A stretch of 64,000 nt of DNA from OFTM10 sp964344055. GTDB taxonomy: Bacteria > Actinomycetota > Acidimicrobiia > Acidimicrobiales > Aldehydirespiratoraceae. Under the pieces are notes generated by a model. That model was not told the origin of the DNA. It did not search any database and saw only the letters and a list, made by a program, of their open reading frames with translations. Below are positions 44,571-53,396 of the stretch, piece after piece. The position numbers and the translations under genes were made by a program. Position 1 is the first letter of the stretch. Every line of letters begins with the position of its first letter. Location of the stretch: NCBI GenBank assembly GCA_964344055.1, contig CAYFLT010000008.1, positions 1 through 64,000 of the forward strand, read 5' to 3'.

Positions 44571-45379
44571 GCCTCCACCTCGGCGGTCACTCCGGACAGC
44601 CAATCGGCGAAGGCGTCGCGGTCGCGGCTGATGGCGTCCCACTCGGCGTACCGCCCGTTGTCCCGGTCGCTGTAGCCGTCGGCGTAGGACGGATGGGCAC
44701 CCCCCGGCACGACGCACACCGCGTCGATGACCCAGGCCGGCAACACATTGCCGTTCACCTGCGGTTCGAACTCGTCGACCACTTCCTCGACGGTGATCAC
44801 CGCCCGCTGGCTGGCGAGCACACATTCCTTCTGGACGCCCGAGATCCCCCAGAGCATCACGTTGCCGTGCCGGTCGGCCTGCTGGGCGTGGATGATGCCG
44901 ACGTCGGGATTCAGCCCGGGCACCGCGGTCAGCGCTTCACCGGTGAACGGGCAGTCGACGGTGGCGATCGTCTTGGTGTGCTCGGCCAGGCTGGTGCCGA
45001 CGTAGCCGCGGAGCACGCCGAACGGCAGGCCGGAGGCGCCGGCCCTCCACCGCTCTGCCATCCCTGCGTGGCTGTGCTCTTCGAGTTCGAGCGGATGGGG
45101 CCACCCGTTCTCGACGGCGTCACGCATGCGGTGCAGTGAGCCGACGCCGGGATTGCCGCCCCACGAGAAGATCAGCTTGCGGGCACATCCCGCGCCGATC
45201 ATCTGGTCGTAGATCATGTCCGGCGTCATCCGCACGAGTGTGAGATCGCGCCGCTGCTGCCGGATGATCTCGTGGCCCGCCGCGAACGGGATCAGGTGGG
45301 TGAACCCCTCGAGCGCGACGACGTCGCCGTCGTGCACGTGGCGCTCGATCGCGTCGTCCAGCGAAAGGAAGTCGCTCAT
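44567..45379 (-). CDS. pcaI: 3-oxoadipate CoA-transferase, alpha-type subunit
   Basis: 270 residues. DAIERHVHDGDVVALEGFTH, LTLVRMTPDMIYDQMIGAGC, KLIFSWGGNPGVGSLHRMRD and GIIHAQQADRHGNVMLWGIS fit the alpha subunit of class I CoA-transferases, in the branch common in actinobacteria (also annotated CatI/GctA-like). Assignment to 3-oxoadipate rests on the operon. The ATG overlaps the hapE-like stop codon. Confidence 0.85.
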   Translation of the reverse strand: MSDFLSLDDAIERHVHDGDVVALEGFTHLIPFAAGHEIIRQQRRDLTLVRMTPDMIYDQMIGAGCARKLIFSWGGNPGVGSLHRMRDAVENGWPHPLELEEHSHAGMAERWRAGASGLPFGVLRGYVGTSLAEHTKTIATVDCPFTGEALTAVPGLNPDVGIIHAQQADRHGNVMLWGISGVQKECVLASQRAVITVEEVVDEFEPQVNGNVLPAWVIDAVCVVPGGAHPSYADGYSDRDNGRYAEWDAISRDRDAFADWLSGVTAEVEA

Positions 45380-46851
45380 GCTTCGCGCGGGTACCAGGCC
45401 GGGATCCGGGCGTCGACGTTGATCCACACCGACTTGGCCTCGGTGTAGTCGTGCATGGCCTCGAAACCCATTTCGCGGCCGTAACCGGACTTGCCGACGC
45501 CCCCGAAGGGCGAGCCGGGGTTGACTCGCTTGTAGCTGTTGACCCACACCATCCCGGAGCGGAACGAGGCAGCCACCTTGTGGGCCCGGCTGAGGTCCGA
45601 GGTCCAGAGGCCTCCACCGAGGCCGTACTCGGTGCTGTTGATCAGCTCGACGGCTTCGGCGTCGTCGGTGAAGGTGCCGATGGTGACGAAGGGTCCGAAG
45701 ACCTCCTCCTGACACACCCGGTCGGTCGGCTGGGCCCGAACCACGGTCGGCTCGATGTAGCAGCCGTCGGCGAGGGCGGGGTCGTCGGGCTCCTTGCCCC
45801 CGGTGAGCACCTCGCCGCCTTCGTCCTGGGCCACCTTCACGTACGAGAGCACACGGTCGCGGTGCTCGGGGGAAGTGAGCGGCCCCATCTCCGTGCCGGC
45901 GGCGAGCGGGTCACCGAGCTTGATGGAACCGGCGAGTGCGACGAACCGCTCGATGAACTCATCCGCGATCGCCTCATGGAGCAGGATCCGACTACCCGCG
46001 ATGCAGGCCTGACCCTGGTTGTGGAAGATGGCGAAGGCCGACCCGCCGACCGCGGCAGGCAGATTGGCGTCCTCGAACACCACGTTGGCGCCCTTGCCGC
46101 CCAGCTCGAGCTGGACCCGCTTGAGGTTGTCGGCCGATGCCCGCACGATCGATTGCCCGGTGGCGGTGGAACCGGTGAACGACACCTTCGCGATGTCGGG
46201 GTGTTCGGCGATGCGGGCTCCCGCGGTGTGGCCGTAGCCGGGCAACACGTTCACGACACCGGGCGGGAAGCCGACCTCGTCGACCAACTCGCAGAGCCGC
46301 AAGGTCGACAGCGGCACGAGCTCGGAGGGCTTCATCACCACGGTGTTGCCCGCCGCCAGGGCCGGGCCGAGCTTCCACGAGGTGAACATGATCGGGAAGT
46401 TCCAGGGCACGATCTGCCCGACCACACCCACCGGTTCGCGGGTGACGTAGTTCAGGAACCCCTGCTCGACCGGCGGCACCGTGCCCTGGTACTTGTCGGC
46501 CATGCCGCCGAAGTACCGGTAGGTCACCGCAGTGCGGGGCACGTCGAGCACGGTCGTGTCCTTCAGTGGGTGTCCGGTGTCGAGTGACTCGAGCCGGGCC
46601 AGTTCCTCCGCGTTGGCTTCGATGGCGTCGGCCAGCTTCAGCAGGAGCCGACCACGATCCATGGCCGGCATGGCCGACCACGCACCGAAGGCCGCCTGGG
46701 CGGCCTCGACCGCACGATCCACATCGGCTTCACGGGCCTCGGCGACCGAGGCCAGCACCGAGCCGTCGTGGGGGTTGTGGACGTCGATGGTGGTGCCGGC
46801 ATCGGCGGCGACGAATTCGCCGCCGATGAACAGCTTGTCCTGGGTGGTCAT
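45376..46851 (-). CDS. hapE: Aldehyde dehydrogenase, probable 4-hydroxymuconic semialdehyde dehydrogenase
   Basis: 491 residues of the ALDH superfamily. VPWNFPIMFTSWKLGPALAA, SFTGSTATGQSI, LELGGKGANVVFEDA (catalytic Glu), NQGQACIAGSRILLHEAI (catalytic Cys) and EEVFGPFVTIGTF are all present. Placed between hapD and pcaI, it should oxidise the HapCD product 4-hydroxymuconic semialdehyde to maleylacetate. Specificity is inferred from gene order, as ALDHs are broad. Confidence 0.85.
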   Translation of the reverse strand: MTTQDKLFIGGEFVAADAGTTIDVHNPHDGSVLASVAEAREADVDRAVEAAQAAFGAWSAMPAMDRGRLLLKLADAIEANAEELARLESLDTGHPLKDTTVLDVPRTAVTYRYFGGMADKYQGTVPPVEQGFLNYVTREPVGVVGQIVPWNFPIMFTSWKLGPALAAGNTVVMKPSELVPLSTLRLCELVDEVGFPPGVVNVLPGYGHTAGARIAEHPDIAKVSFTGSTATGQSIVRASADNLKRVQLELGGKGANVVFEDANLPAAVGGSAFAIFHNQGQACIAGSRILLHEAIADEFIERFVALAGSIKLGDPLAAGTEMGPLTSPEHRDRVLSYVKVAQDEGGEVLTGGKEPDDPALADGCYIEPTVVRAQPTDRVCQEEVFGPFVTIGTFTDDAEAVELINSTEYGLGGGLWTSDLSRAHKVAASFRSGMVWVNSYKRVNPGSPFGGVGKSGYGREMGFEAMHDYTEAKSVWINVDARIPAWYPREA

Positions 46852-46872
46852 GGTCGAGACGGTCTCGTTCGA

Positions 46873-47841
46873 CTAGAAGTCGACGGGGTTGACCGATGCC
46901 TTGCCGGCGGCGATGAGCTCGGGGACCCGGTTGGAGCCGTTCTCCCAGACGAGGAGCATCGAGCGCTTCGGCGAGTAGCCCTGGTGGCGGATGTCGGCGG
47001 GCATGGCGGCGACGTCGCCCGCCTTCATGATCACGCGAGCCCGCTTGGCGCCGGTGTCGCGGTCCTCGACGTCCCACTGGATCTCGTCGGTGAACTGGAC
47101 GAACCACTCGACCCGATCGTTGCCGTGGATCACCGGGAGGATGTACTCCTCGGTGGTCGGGCAGTAGAGGCTCTCCTTGCAGGCCGACACCACCGACGGG
47201 TTCCAGGTCACGTCCGACCGGGACAGGTAGGCGAACAGGTTGAACGCCGCGACCTCACCTTCGTAGCCGGGCTCCACCTCGACCTTCGGCTCGTCCTGAG
47301 GCACGTCGAGGAAGGCGCGGTTGACCGGGAAGCCGTCGGCGTCGCTGCGGATCTGCTCGTCGCCGGGCACGCCGACCATCCGGTCGGCCACGACCCGGTG
47401 ACGGGTGATCGCGTCCTCGTTCGAGCCGTGGGCGGGGCCGAACGCGCTGCCGGTCTCCATAGGGGCGGCGAAGGGGTCGTAGCCCTCGTTCGTCCAGTCC
47501 GACAGCATGGCGACGAAGCACGCCATGAGGTCGTCGTGGGGGAAGTTCTCGTTGTAGTCGAGCTCGGCCTTGCGGTAGGCGTCGTTGAACCGCCCGGCGA
47601 ACATGTCGACGTTGCCGTAGTGGTTCATCGTTCCGAAGACGGAGTCGAAGTTCACGATGCCGTAGAAGAAGCCCCAGGCGACGTCGCGTTGGGTGCAGCG
47701 GAGGAACAGGTCGACATCCATCTGGTGGTTGCCGGTGGGCCACTCGATGGTGGCGAAGTACTCGTCCCGGCTGAAGGTGAAGCCCCCGATCGAGAAGCTC
47801 TTGTAGCCGGAGGCGTTCGGGGCGGTTTCGGTCATGGTCAT
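46873..47841 (-). CDS. hapD: Hydroquinone 1,2-dioxygenase, large subunit
   Basis: 322 residues. FSIGGFTFSRDEYFATIEWP, RDVAWGFFYGIVNFDSVFGT, MNHYGNVDMFAGRFNDAYRK, LSRSDVTWNPSVVS, CPTTEEYILPVIHGNDRVEW and DIRHQGYSPKRSMLLVWENG match HapD/PnpC2 of the two-subunit Fe(II) hydroquinone dioxygenases; this fold has a cupin-type end. The complex opens hydroquinone between C1 and C2. The ATG at 47841 is 23 nt after hapC; an ATG at 47835 is also possible. Confidence 0.85.
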   Translation of the reverse strand: MTMTETAPNASGYKSFSIGGFTFSRDEYFATIEWPTGNHQMDVDLFLRCTQRDVAWGFFYGIVNFDSVFGTMNHYGNVDMFAGRFNDAYRKAELDYNENFPHDDLMACFVAMLSDWTNEGYDPFAAPMETGSAFGPAHGSNEDAITRHRVVADRMVGVPGDEQIRSDADGFPVNRAFLDVPQDEPKVEVEPGYEGEVAAFNLFAYLSRSDVTWNPSVVSACKESLYCPTTEEYILPVIHGNDRVEWFVQFTDEIQWDVEDRDTGAKRARVIMKAGDVAAMPADIRHQGYSPKRSMLLVWENGSNRVPELIAAGKASVNPVDF

Positions 47842-47864
47842 GGTTTCGTTCTCTCTCGGCTCGA

Positions 47865-48362
47865 TCAGACGGTCTGGCAGATGTCGTTCCACTTGAAGAC
47901 CGTGTCGGGGCCCTCGATGGTCTGGAGGAGGACGACGGCGACGCCGACGCTGTGGAAGCGGTAGGCCTTGCCCGCGGGGAGCATGGCCATGTGGCCTTGG
48001 CCGGCGGTGATGGTGCCCATGCGGTTGCCGGCAGGCTCACCGTCGAGGCCGATGGAACCCCAGGCGTCGGGGTCGACGAGCTGCTCGTCGGATTCGAGGA
48101 GCTCCACCCGCAGCTCGCCGTCCATGCAGAGGGCGAACTCGTCGTGGGGGGTGGCGCGCCACTCGCTGGTGCCCTCGGCACGGATCGTCTCGAGGACGTA
48201 CTCCATGTTCTTGCCGACGGCGACCTTCTCGTAGGGCGCCGAGTTCTCGGCGACCTCGAACATGTTCGAGAAGGCGTAGGCCTTCGGATCGTCGCTGATC
48301 GGCTCGACCCGGCCCTTCTCGTAGTTGTCGAGCGAACCGAAGACGGTCGTGTACTCGCTCAT
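47865..48362 (-). CDS. hapC: Hydroquinone 1,2-dioxygenase, small subunit
   Basis: 165 residues, the size of HapC/PnpC1. YTTVFGSLDNYEKGRVEPIS, FEVAENSAPYEKVAVGKNME, WRATPHDEFALCMDGELRVE and GHMAMLPAGKAYRF trace a single cupin. It is the first gene of the 13-kb operon and always partners HapD. The upstream region shared with the IclR gene holds a dyad at 48438. The ATG at 48362 is the only sensible start. Confidence 0.85.
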   Translation of the reverse strand: MSEYTTVFGSLDNYEKGRVEPISDDPKAYAFSNMFEVAENSAPYEKVAVGKNMEYVLETIRAEGTSEWRATPHDEFALCMDGELRVELLESDEQLVDPDAWGSIGLDGEPAGNRMGTITAGQGHMAMLPAGKAYRFHSVGVAVVLLQTIEGPDTVFKWNDICQTV

Positions 48363-48437
48363 CGCTGGCTCTCCTTGCTGGCGTGCTTGCTCATCGGGCT
48401 TCCTCCGGATTTCCGGTTGCCGATCTCCGTTCTTCGT

Positions 48438-48454
48438 TGTACGCTATGCGCACA
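48438..48454. promoter_or_regulatory. Candidate IclR operator between hapC and iclR
   Basis: TGTACGC-TAT-GCGCACA is a 17-bp dyad with one mismatch in each 7-bp arm, centred in the 157-bp divergent region. TCCGGA also occurs twice nearby (48409 and 48460 area). IclR regulators of PcaR/PobR type bind dyads in divergent promoters. Binding here is inferred. Confidence 0.5.
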
Positions 48455-48519
48455 TCTAGTCCGGATAGAGAACACCTTACGGAAGAGTGGAACCCTCGTC
48501 AAGGCGCGAGGATGGAGAA

Positions 48520-49314
48520 ATGTCAGAAACCGTCGGCGTCGAGCCGGAACTGAACCGAGACAAGGACTTCGTGCAATCCCTCGAGCGGGGACTCGCGGTG
48601 ATCCAGTCGTTCTCCACCGAGACGCCGCGCCAGACGCTCTCCGACGTCGCCCGCAGCACAGGACTCACCCGGGCCACCGCGCGCCGGCTGCTGCTCACCC
48701 TCAAGGAGCTCGGCTACATCCGTGGCGACAACAAGCACTTCGAGCTCACCCCGCGGGTGCTCGACATCGCCTACTCGTTCATCACGTCGCTCAACGTCAA
48801 CGACATCGCCCAGCCGTACATGGAGCGCTTCAGTGAGGAAGTCCATGAGGCGTCGTCGATCGCGGTGCTCGACGACACCGAGATCGTCTACATCGCCCGG
48901 ATCCCGGCGAAGCGGATCATGACGGTGGCGATCGCCCTCGGCTCCCGCTTCCCCGCCTACCAGACCTCACTCGGGCGGGTGCTCCTCGCCGAGCTCGCCG
49001 ACGACGACGTCGTCGACATCTTCGAGCGCAGCGATCACTCACTCGCCACCGACCGCACGGTGCAGACCAGCGATGAACTGCTGGAGTGCCTGGCCGGTGT
49101 CCGTCAACAGGGCTGGGCCATGGTCGACCAGGAACTGGAGATCGGCGTACGTTCGGTGTCCGCGCCGATCCGCGACGCCGACGGTGCCGCCGTTGCGTCG
49201 ATCAACGTCTCCACCCATGCAGGACGCACCGATCTCGAAGCGGTGACCGAGGAGTTCCTGCCCCGACTGCTCGAGACCGCCGATCAGATCAACGCGGCGC
49301 TCGCGATGCGCTGA
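48520..49314 (+). CDS. IclR-family regulator (PcaR/PobR type)
   Basis: 264 residues from the ATG at 48520 (GATGGAG upstream). Winged helix: FVQSLERGLAVIQSFSTETP, TLSDVARSTGLTRATARRLL, LGYI. Effector domain: EASSIAVLDDTEIVYIARIP, SRFPAYQTSLGRVLLA and GWAMVDQELEIGVRSVSAPI. The subgroup includes regulators of protocatechuate and 4-hydroxybenzoate catabolism. It is divergent from the hydroquinone operon, so control of that operon and of itself is the natural inference. Confidence 0.85.
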   Translation: MSETVGVEPELNRDKDFVQSLERGLAVIQSFSTETPRQTLSDVARSTGLTRATARRLLLTLKELGYIRGDNKHFELTPRVLDIAYSFITSLNVNDIAQPYMERFSEEVHEASSIAVLDDTEIVYIARIPAKRIMTVAIALGSRFPAYQTSLGRVLLAELADDDVVDIFERSDHSLATDRTVQTSDELLECLAGVRQQGWAMVDQELEIGVRSVSAPIRDADGAAVASINVSTHAGRTDLEAVTEEFLPRLLETADQINAALAMR

Positions 49315-49317
49315 CCC

Positions 49318-50628
49318 GTGAGTGCCGAGACCGCCACCGGAGATGCTCTCGCCGAGCGGATCATCCGGCTCGGGCGTTCTCTCCAATCCCGCGGCGTCGA
49401 CGTTGCGCTGGCCGAGATGATCGATGCCAGCCGCGCCGCCACGTTCGTCGACATCGGCTCGCGAGCAGAACTCCGGGTGGCGCTCAAGACGACGATGGTC
49501 AAGAACCCGATCCACTTCGAGACCTTCGACGCCGCCTTCGATCGCCTCTTCCCGCCCCGCAAGGCCGATCCCGCGAGCCGAACAACGCAATCATCGGGCC
49601 CGGCAGTCGACCCGGTCAGCCGACTCGTCGAAGGCGACGACCTGGTCGGCCTGGCCACCGACCTGGTCGAGGAGCACGGGGGCCTCGACGGGGAGCAACG
49701 CGGCGAACGTCACCACATGCACCGCGTCTACCGAGCTGCCGACCTCGCTCGGCTCATGACCGAAGCACGCAAGCGGGATCCCGACCTGTCCGTCGATGAG
49801 ATCCGGGCCCGGCTCGACGAGCTGAAGAAGCTGATCGCCGCGGACATCCGCGGGCAGCTCGGCGAGACCGACCCGGCCCAGATCGATGGCGACATCGAGG
49901 ACGTCGAGTTTCTCCATGCGTCCCAGAACGAGCTCGAGCGGATACGCGCCGCCATCAAGCCGTTGGCCCGCAAACTCGCCTCGCGACTGGCGCGGCGCCG
50001 CCAGCAGCGCACATCCGGTCGGGTCAACCTACGGCGCACCGCTCGCCGCTCACTCTCGACGGGCGGCGTCCCGATCGACGTCGCCACCGATCGACCGCGT
50101 GCGCACCGCCCCGACCTGTGGGTGCTGTGCGACATCAGCGGCTCGGTGGCCGAGTTCTCCCTGTTCACCCTGAGCCTGATGGCGGCTCTCTCCGCCGAAC
50201 TCCGCAAGACCCGATCGTTCGTCTTCATCGACGCGATCGACGAGATCACCCAGCTCCTCGATTGGACCGATCACGGCATCGAACCGTGGCAGATCATGCG
50301 CAACACGAACGTGATCGGGGTCGACGGCCACTCCGACTACGGAGCCGTCCTGGAGCAGTGGTGGGACGAGGTCGGTCAGCGCGAGCTCCGCCCGACCTCC
50401 ACGGTGATCATCACCGGCGACGCCCGCAACAACCATCGAGCCACCGGAGTGCGCACCCTCGGAGAGATCGCCGATCGGGCTCGTCGGGTCTACTGGCTCA
50501 ATCCGGAACCGACCGACGAGTGGGATACGGAGGACTCGATCATGAAGACCTACGCCGAGCACTGCCATGAGGTGTTCGAGGTCCGGGACCTCCGGCATCT
50601 TGCCGCCTGTGTGGAGCAGATCCTGTGA
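49318..50628 (+). CDS. CoxE-like VWA-domain protein
   Basis: 436 residues. The N-terminal half is helical and highly charged (ADLARLMTEARKRDPDLSVD). The C-terminal half is a VWA/CoxE domain with MIDAS motif LWVLCDISGSVAEFSLFTLS, then GHSDYGAVLEQWWDEVG and STVIITGDARNN. Such proteins usually act with a MoxR-type AAA ATPase in metal or cofactor insertion; none is present in the window. The GTG start follows the iclR stop by 3 nt and pobA follows, so it may serve the aromatic oxygenases. Confidence 0.75.
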   Translation: MSAETATGDALAERIIRLGRSLQSRGVDVALAEMIDASRAATFVDIGSRAELRVALKTTMVKNPIHFETFDAAFDRLFPPRKADPASRTTQSSGPAVDPVSRLVEGDDLVGLATDLVEEHGGLDGEQRGERHHMHRVYRAADLARLMTEARKRDPDLSVDEIRARLDELKKLIAADIRGQLGETDPAQIDGDIEDVEFLHASQNELERIRAAIKPLARKLASRLARRRQQRTSGRVNLRRTARRSLSTGGVPIDVATDRPRAHRPDLWVLCDISGSVAEFSLFTLSLMAALSAELRKTRSFVFIDAIDEITQLLDWTDHGIEPWQIMRNTNVIGVDGHSDYGAVLEQWWDEVGQRELRPTSTVIITGDARNNHRATGVRTLGEIADRARRVYWLNPEPTDEWDTEDSIMKTYAEHCHEVFEVRDLRHLAACVEQIL

Positions 50629-50671
50629 GGAACCGCTCGGGGTGGGAGACTCGCCTGACCAGGAGGGACGG

Positions 50672-51847
50672 ATGCAGACACAGGTCGTGATCGTCGGAGC
50701 CGGGCCGGCCGGGATGCTGCTGTCGCGCATCCTCGACCGGGCCGGAATCGACCACGTGGTGCTCGAGCGGCAGACCCGCGAGTACGTGCTGGCCCGCATC
50801 CGGGCCGGCATCCTCGAGTGGAGCGCGGTCGAGGTGATCCGTGCCGCGGGAGTCGGCGAACGGATGGACCGCGAGGGCGACCCCCACGATCGGATCAACA
50901 TCGCCTGGGCCGGCGAACACCTCCTCCCGATCGAGCTGGCAGACCTGTCCGGTCGCCAGGTGATGGCCTACGGGCAGACCGAGCTGCAGCACGACCTCTA
51001 CGAGGCCGCCGACGCAGCCGGGTCGACGGTGGTCTTCGAGGCCGAGGACGTGCAGCTCCACGAGGTCACCACCGACAGTCCGGCGGTGACTTACCGCCAC
51101 AACGGGATCGACGAACGGATCGACTGCCGGTTCATCGCCGGCTGCGACGGCTTTCACGGCGTCAGCCGGGCGACGATTCCCGAGGGGGTACGCCAGGAGT
51201 TCGAGCGGGTCTACCCGTTCGGCTGGCTCGGCATCCTCTCGGAGACCCCGCCCCTCCCCCACCTCGTCTACGCCAACCACCAGCGCGGGTTCGCCCTCTG
51301 CAGCACCCGCAACCCGATGCTCAGCCGCTACTACGTGCAGTGCCCGCTCGAGGACACCATCGACGACTGGTCCGACGACCGCTTCTGGTCCGAGCTGTTC
51401 GCCCGGCTCCCTCCCGATGTCTCCGCCAGGATCCAGACCGGTCCGTCGATCGAGAAGTCGATCGCCCCGCTCCGCAGCTTCGTGGCTGAACCGATGCGCC
51501 ACGGCAACCTCTTCCTCGCCGGCGACGCCGCCCACATCGTGCCGCCCACCGGCGCCAAGGGACTCAACCTCGCGGTGTCCGACGTCCACCTCCTCTCCCA
51601 GGGGCTCATCGCCCACTTCACCGACGGCGACTCCGCCCGCCTCGACCGCTATTCGGACGAGGCCCTCACCCGGGTCTGGAACGCGGTGCGGTTCAGCTGG
51701 TCGATGACCACCCTGCTCCACCGCTTCCCCGAGATGACCGATTTCGATCAGCGCATCCAGGAACGCGAGCTCGAGTACCTCGCCCGGTCCGCGGCCGCCC
51801 AGACCTCGCTGGCGGAGCAGTACGTCGGGCTCCCGTTCGACGACTGA
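50672..51847 (+). CDS. pobA: 4-hydroxybenzoate 3-monooxygenase
   Basis: 391 residues. VVIVGAGPAGMLLSRILDRA (FAD GxGxxG), RIRAGILEWSAVEVIRAAGV, GQTELQHDLYEAADAAGSTV, CDGFHGVSRATIP (DG motif) and LFLAGDAAHIVPPTGAKGLN (second FAD motif) match PobA closely in order and size. It converts 4-hydroxybenzoate to protocatechuate with NAD(P)H, supplying LigAB. AGGAGGGA precedes the ATG at 50672. Confidence 0.92.
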   Translation: MQTQVVIVGAGPAGMLLSRILDRAGIDHVVLERQTREYVLARIRAGILEWSAVEVIRAAGVGERMDREGDPHDRINIAWAGEHLLPIELADLSGRQVMAYGQTELQHDLYEAADAAGSTVVFEAEDVQLHEVTTDSPAVTYRHNGIDERIDCRFIAGCDGFHGVSRATIPEGVRQEFERVYPFGWLGILSETPPLPHLVYANHQRGFALCSTRNPMLSRYYVQCPLEDTIDDWSDDRFWSELFARLPPDVSARIQTGPSIEKSIAPLRSFVAEPMRHGNLFLAGDAAHIVPPTGAKGLNLAVSDVHLLSQGLIAHFTDGDSARLDRYSDEALTRVWNAVRFSWSMTTLLHRFPEMTDFDQRIQERELEYLARSAAAQTSLAEQYVGLPFDD

Positions 51848-51853
51848 CCCCTG

Positions 51854-52285
51854 ATGGCAAGCGAAGCGAAGCAGATCATCGAGGCGCTCGAGATGGAGCC
51901 CCACCCGGAGGGCGGCTGGTTCGTCGAGACCTGGCGCCAGGCAACCGACGGCACGGACCGGGCGAGCGGGACGGCCATCTACTTCCTGCTGCAGGCCGGG
52001 AAGGGCTCGCACTGGCACCGGGTCGACAGCACCGAGATCTGGCACTACTACGCCGGCCACCCACTTCGCCTCGACACCGCCGCCGACGACCGTGGCCCGG
52101 TCGACCACCGCATCCTCGGCCCTGACATCGAGGCCGGCCAGCGCCCCCAGCTGATCGTGGAGGAAGGCCACTGGCAATCGGCCGAGTCGCTGGGCGAGTT
52201 CACCCTCGTCGGCTGCACCGTCTCACCGGGCTTCGAGTTCGACGGCTTCGAGCTGGCGCCGCCCGGGTGGGCCCCCGGCACCTGA
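51854..52285 (+). CDS. DUF985-family cupin
   Basis: 143 residues. MEPHPEGGWFVETWRQ, SHWHRVDSTEIWHYYAGHPL and WQSAESLGEFTLVGCTVSPGFEFDG follow the DUF985 (cupin_5) pattern with the two His-bearing strands. Related folds bind sugars or metals; no function is established. It follows pobA by 6 nt and is likely cotranscribed. Confidence 0.82.
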   Translation: MASEAKQIIEALEMEPHPEGGWFVETWRQATDGTDRASGTAIYFLLQAGKGSHWHRVDSTEIWHYYAGHPLRLDTAADDRGPVDHRILGPDIEAGQRPQLIVEEGHWQSAESLGEFTLVGCTVSPGFEFDGFELAPPGWAPGT

Positions 52286-52323
52286 ACCTGGCCAAGAGGT
52301 CGACGACCGAGACGCTCCGCTCG

Positions 52324-52422
52324 ATGGCGGAACGCGTCCAGTCGATCGAACGGGCGATGACCGTACTCACGGCGTTCAGTGCCGACGCCGGCGCCGGACT
52401 GCTACTGCTCGAGAACGCCTGA
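52324..52422 (+). pseudogene. Remnant of an IclR-type regulator N-terminus
   Basis: 32 codons from an ATG at 52324 to a TGA at 52422 read MAERVQSIERAMTVLTAFSA ... LLLLENA. VQSIERA-x-x-VL-x-AFS is the typical first helix of IclR proteins. No helix-turn-helix or effector domain follows. It overlaps the 3' end of the convergent hydrolase by 21 nt. It is most simply a truncated paralogue left near the catabolic genes. Confidence 0.5.
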
Positions 52423-53271
52423 CGACCCGAAGGCGGCCGTGTCCAGGTCGTCGCAGACCATCACATCGCCTTCGAACCCACCGGCGCGGATGTCGTCGAC
52501 AAAGCGCTGCTTGTCCGCCTCACTGCGCGGCGGCGGGGCGAGATGGGTGAGCATCAACAGCCCCGGCTCGGCCCGCTTCACCATCTCGCCGAGGGCAACG
52601 GTGTCGGAGTGATAGTCGCCGATCACCCGAGCTGTGGGGTCGTTGGCGCGCTCCACGAAGTCGTCGACCCGGAAGGCCTCGTGCACGAGGACATCGCTGC
52701 CGGCGGCGAAGTCCTCGACTTCGTCACACACCCGGGTGTCGCCCGAGACCACGACAACCCCATCGGGCGTCTCGATCCGGTAGGCCACCGCAGGATCGAC
52801 GGGATGATGGTGGACGGTGCGCGCGAGGACCCTGACGCCACCGCCCGTCCACACCTCCTGCGGTTCCGGCGTGGGGTCGAACGAGGCGATCTCCGGTGCC
52901 GGGTACGCCCGGTGAGTGTGACGAATGCGGACGGCGAGGTCCTCGTCGTAGGGCTCCAGCATGCGTTCGAGGAACCGCACACACGGGCCCGCGGGAGCGA
53001 CGAACGAGAGATCGGTCGAAACCGGCCGGTTGACCCAAGCCGTCATCACCAGATCGACGACACCGGTCAGGTGGTCGCTGTGGTGGTGGGTGAGGAACAC
53101 CGCATCGAGGTCAGCGGGGTTGCGTCCGGCCTCGGCGAGGCGCAGTGCGGTGGCACGTCCGGCGTCGAACTGGAGCGCCACGCCCTCGTACTCGACGAGC
53201 GTGCCGGCGCCGGCGCGGCCGGCCTCGATCGGGGGTAGACCCGTCCCGGTGATGGTGACTGTGGTGGTCAT
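52402..53271 (-). CDS. Metallo-beta-lactamase-fold hydrolase, paralogue 1
   Basis: 289 residues from the ATG at 53271. FLTHHHSDHLTGVVDLV is the metal motif, GDTRVCDEVEDFAAGSDVLV supplies the bridging Asp and adjoining segment, and LLMLTHLAPP the late His. The fold is RNase Z/AtsA-like. It is closely related to the protein at 59710 (same MTTT-TITGTG start, DAVF-THHHSDHL and VYVDDIRGGGFEG-type end). The two copies flank the tmp/ligAB genes. The substrate is unknown. Confidence 0.8.
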   Translation of the reverse strand: MTTTVTITGTGLPPIEAGRAGAGTLVEYEGVALQFDAGRATALRLAEAGRNPADLDAVFLTHHHSDHLTGVVDLVMTAWVNRPVSTDLSFVAPAGPCVRFLERMLEPYDEDLAVRIRHTHRAYPAPEIASFDPTPEPQEVWTGGGVRVLARTVHHHPVDPAVAYRIETPDGVVVVSGDTRVCDEVEDFAAGSDVLVHEAFRVDDFVERANDPTARVIGDYHSDTVALGEMVKRAEPGLLMLTHLAPPPRSEADKQRFVDDIRAGGFEGDVMVCDDLDTAAFGSSGVLEQ

Positions 53272-53396
53272 CGGGAGAATCGTCTCACAACTCTGCTTCA
53301 CCGAGTCACGGAGATCAGAACCGGCCACGAGCTGTCCGTCGGCCGGGAAGCACCCGAACCATCTAGGAAATCGTGGGCCGACACGGCTTCGCTCGC

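Noticed and set aside
36794..48362. 3,4-protocatechuate (pcaGHBDC) branch
   Set aside because: Only the lower enzymes PcaIJ and PcaF are present; no PcaGH, PcaB, PcaC or PcaD is seen, and HapCD/HapF explain the 3-oxoadipate supply.
50540..52177. 545-codon minus-strand frame opposite pobA
   Set aside because: PobA on the plus strand has all FAD and substrate motifs; the antisense frame has only GDV/VGxxE patterns produced by the complement.
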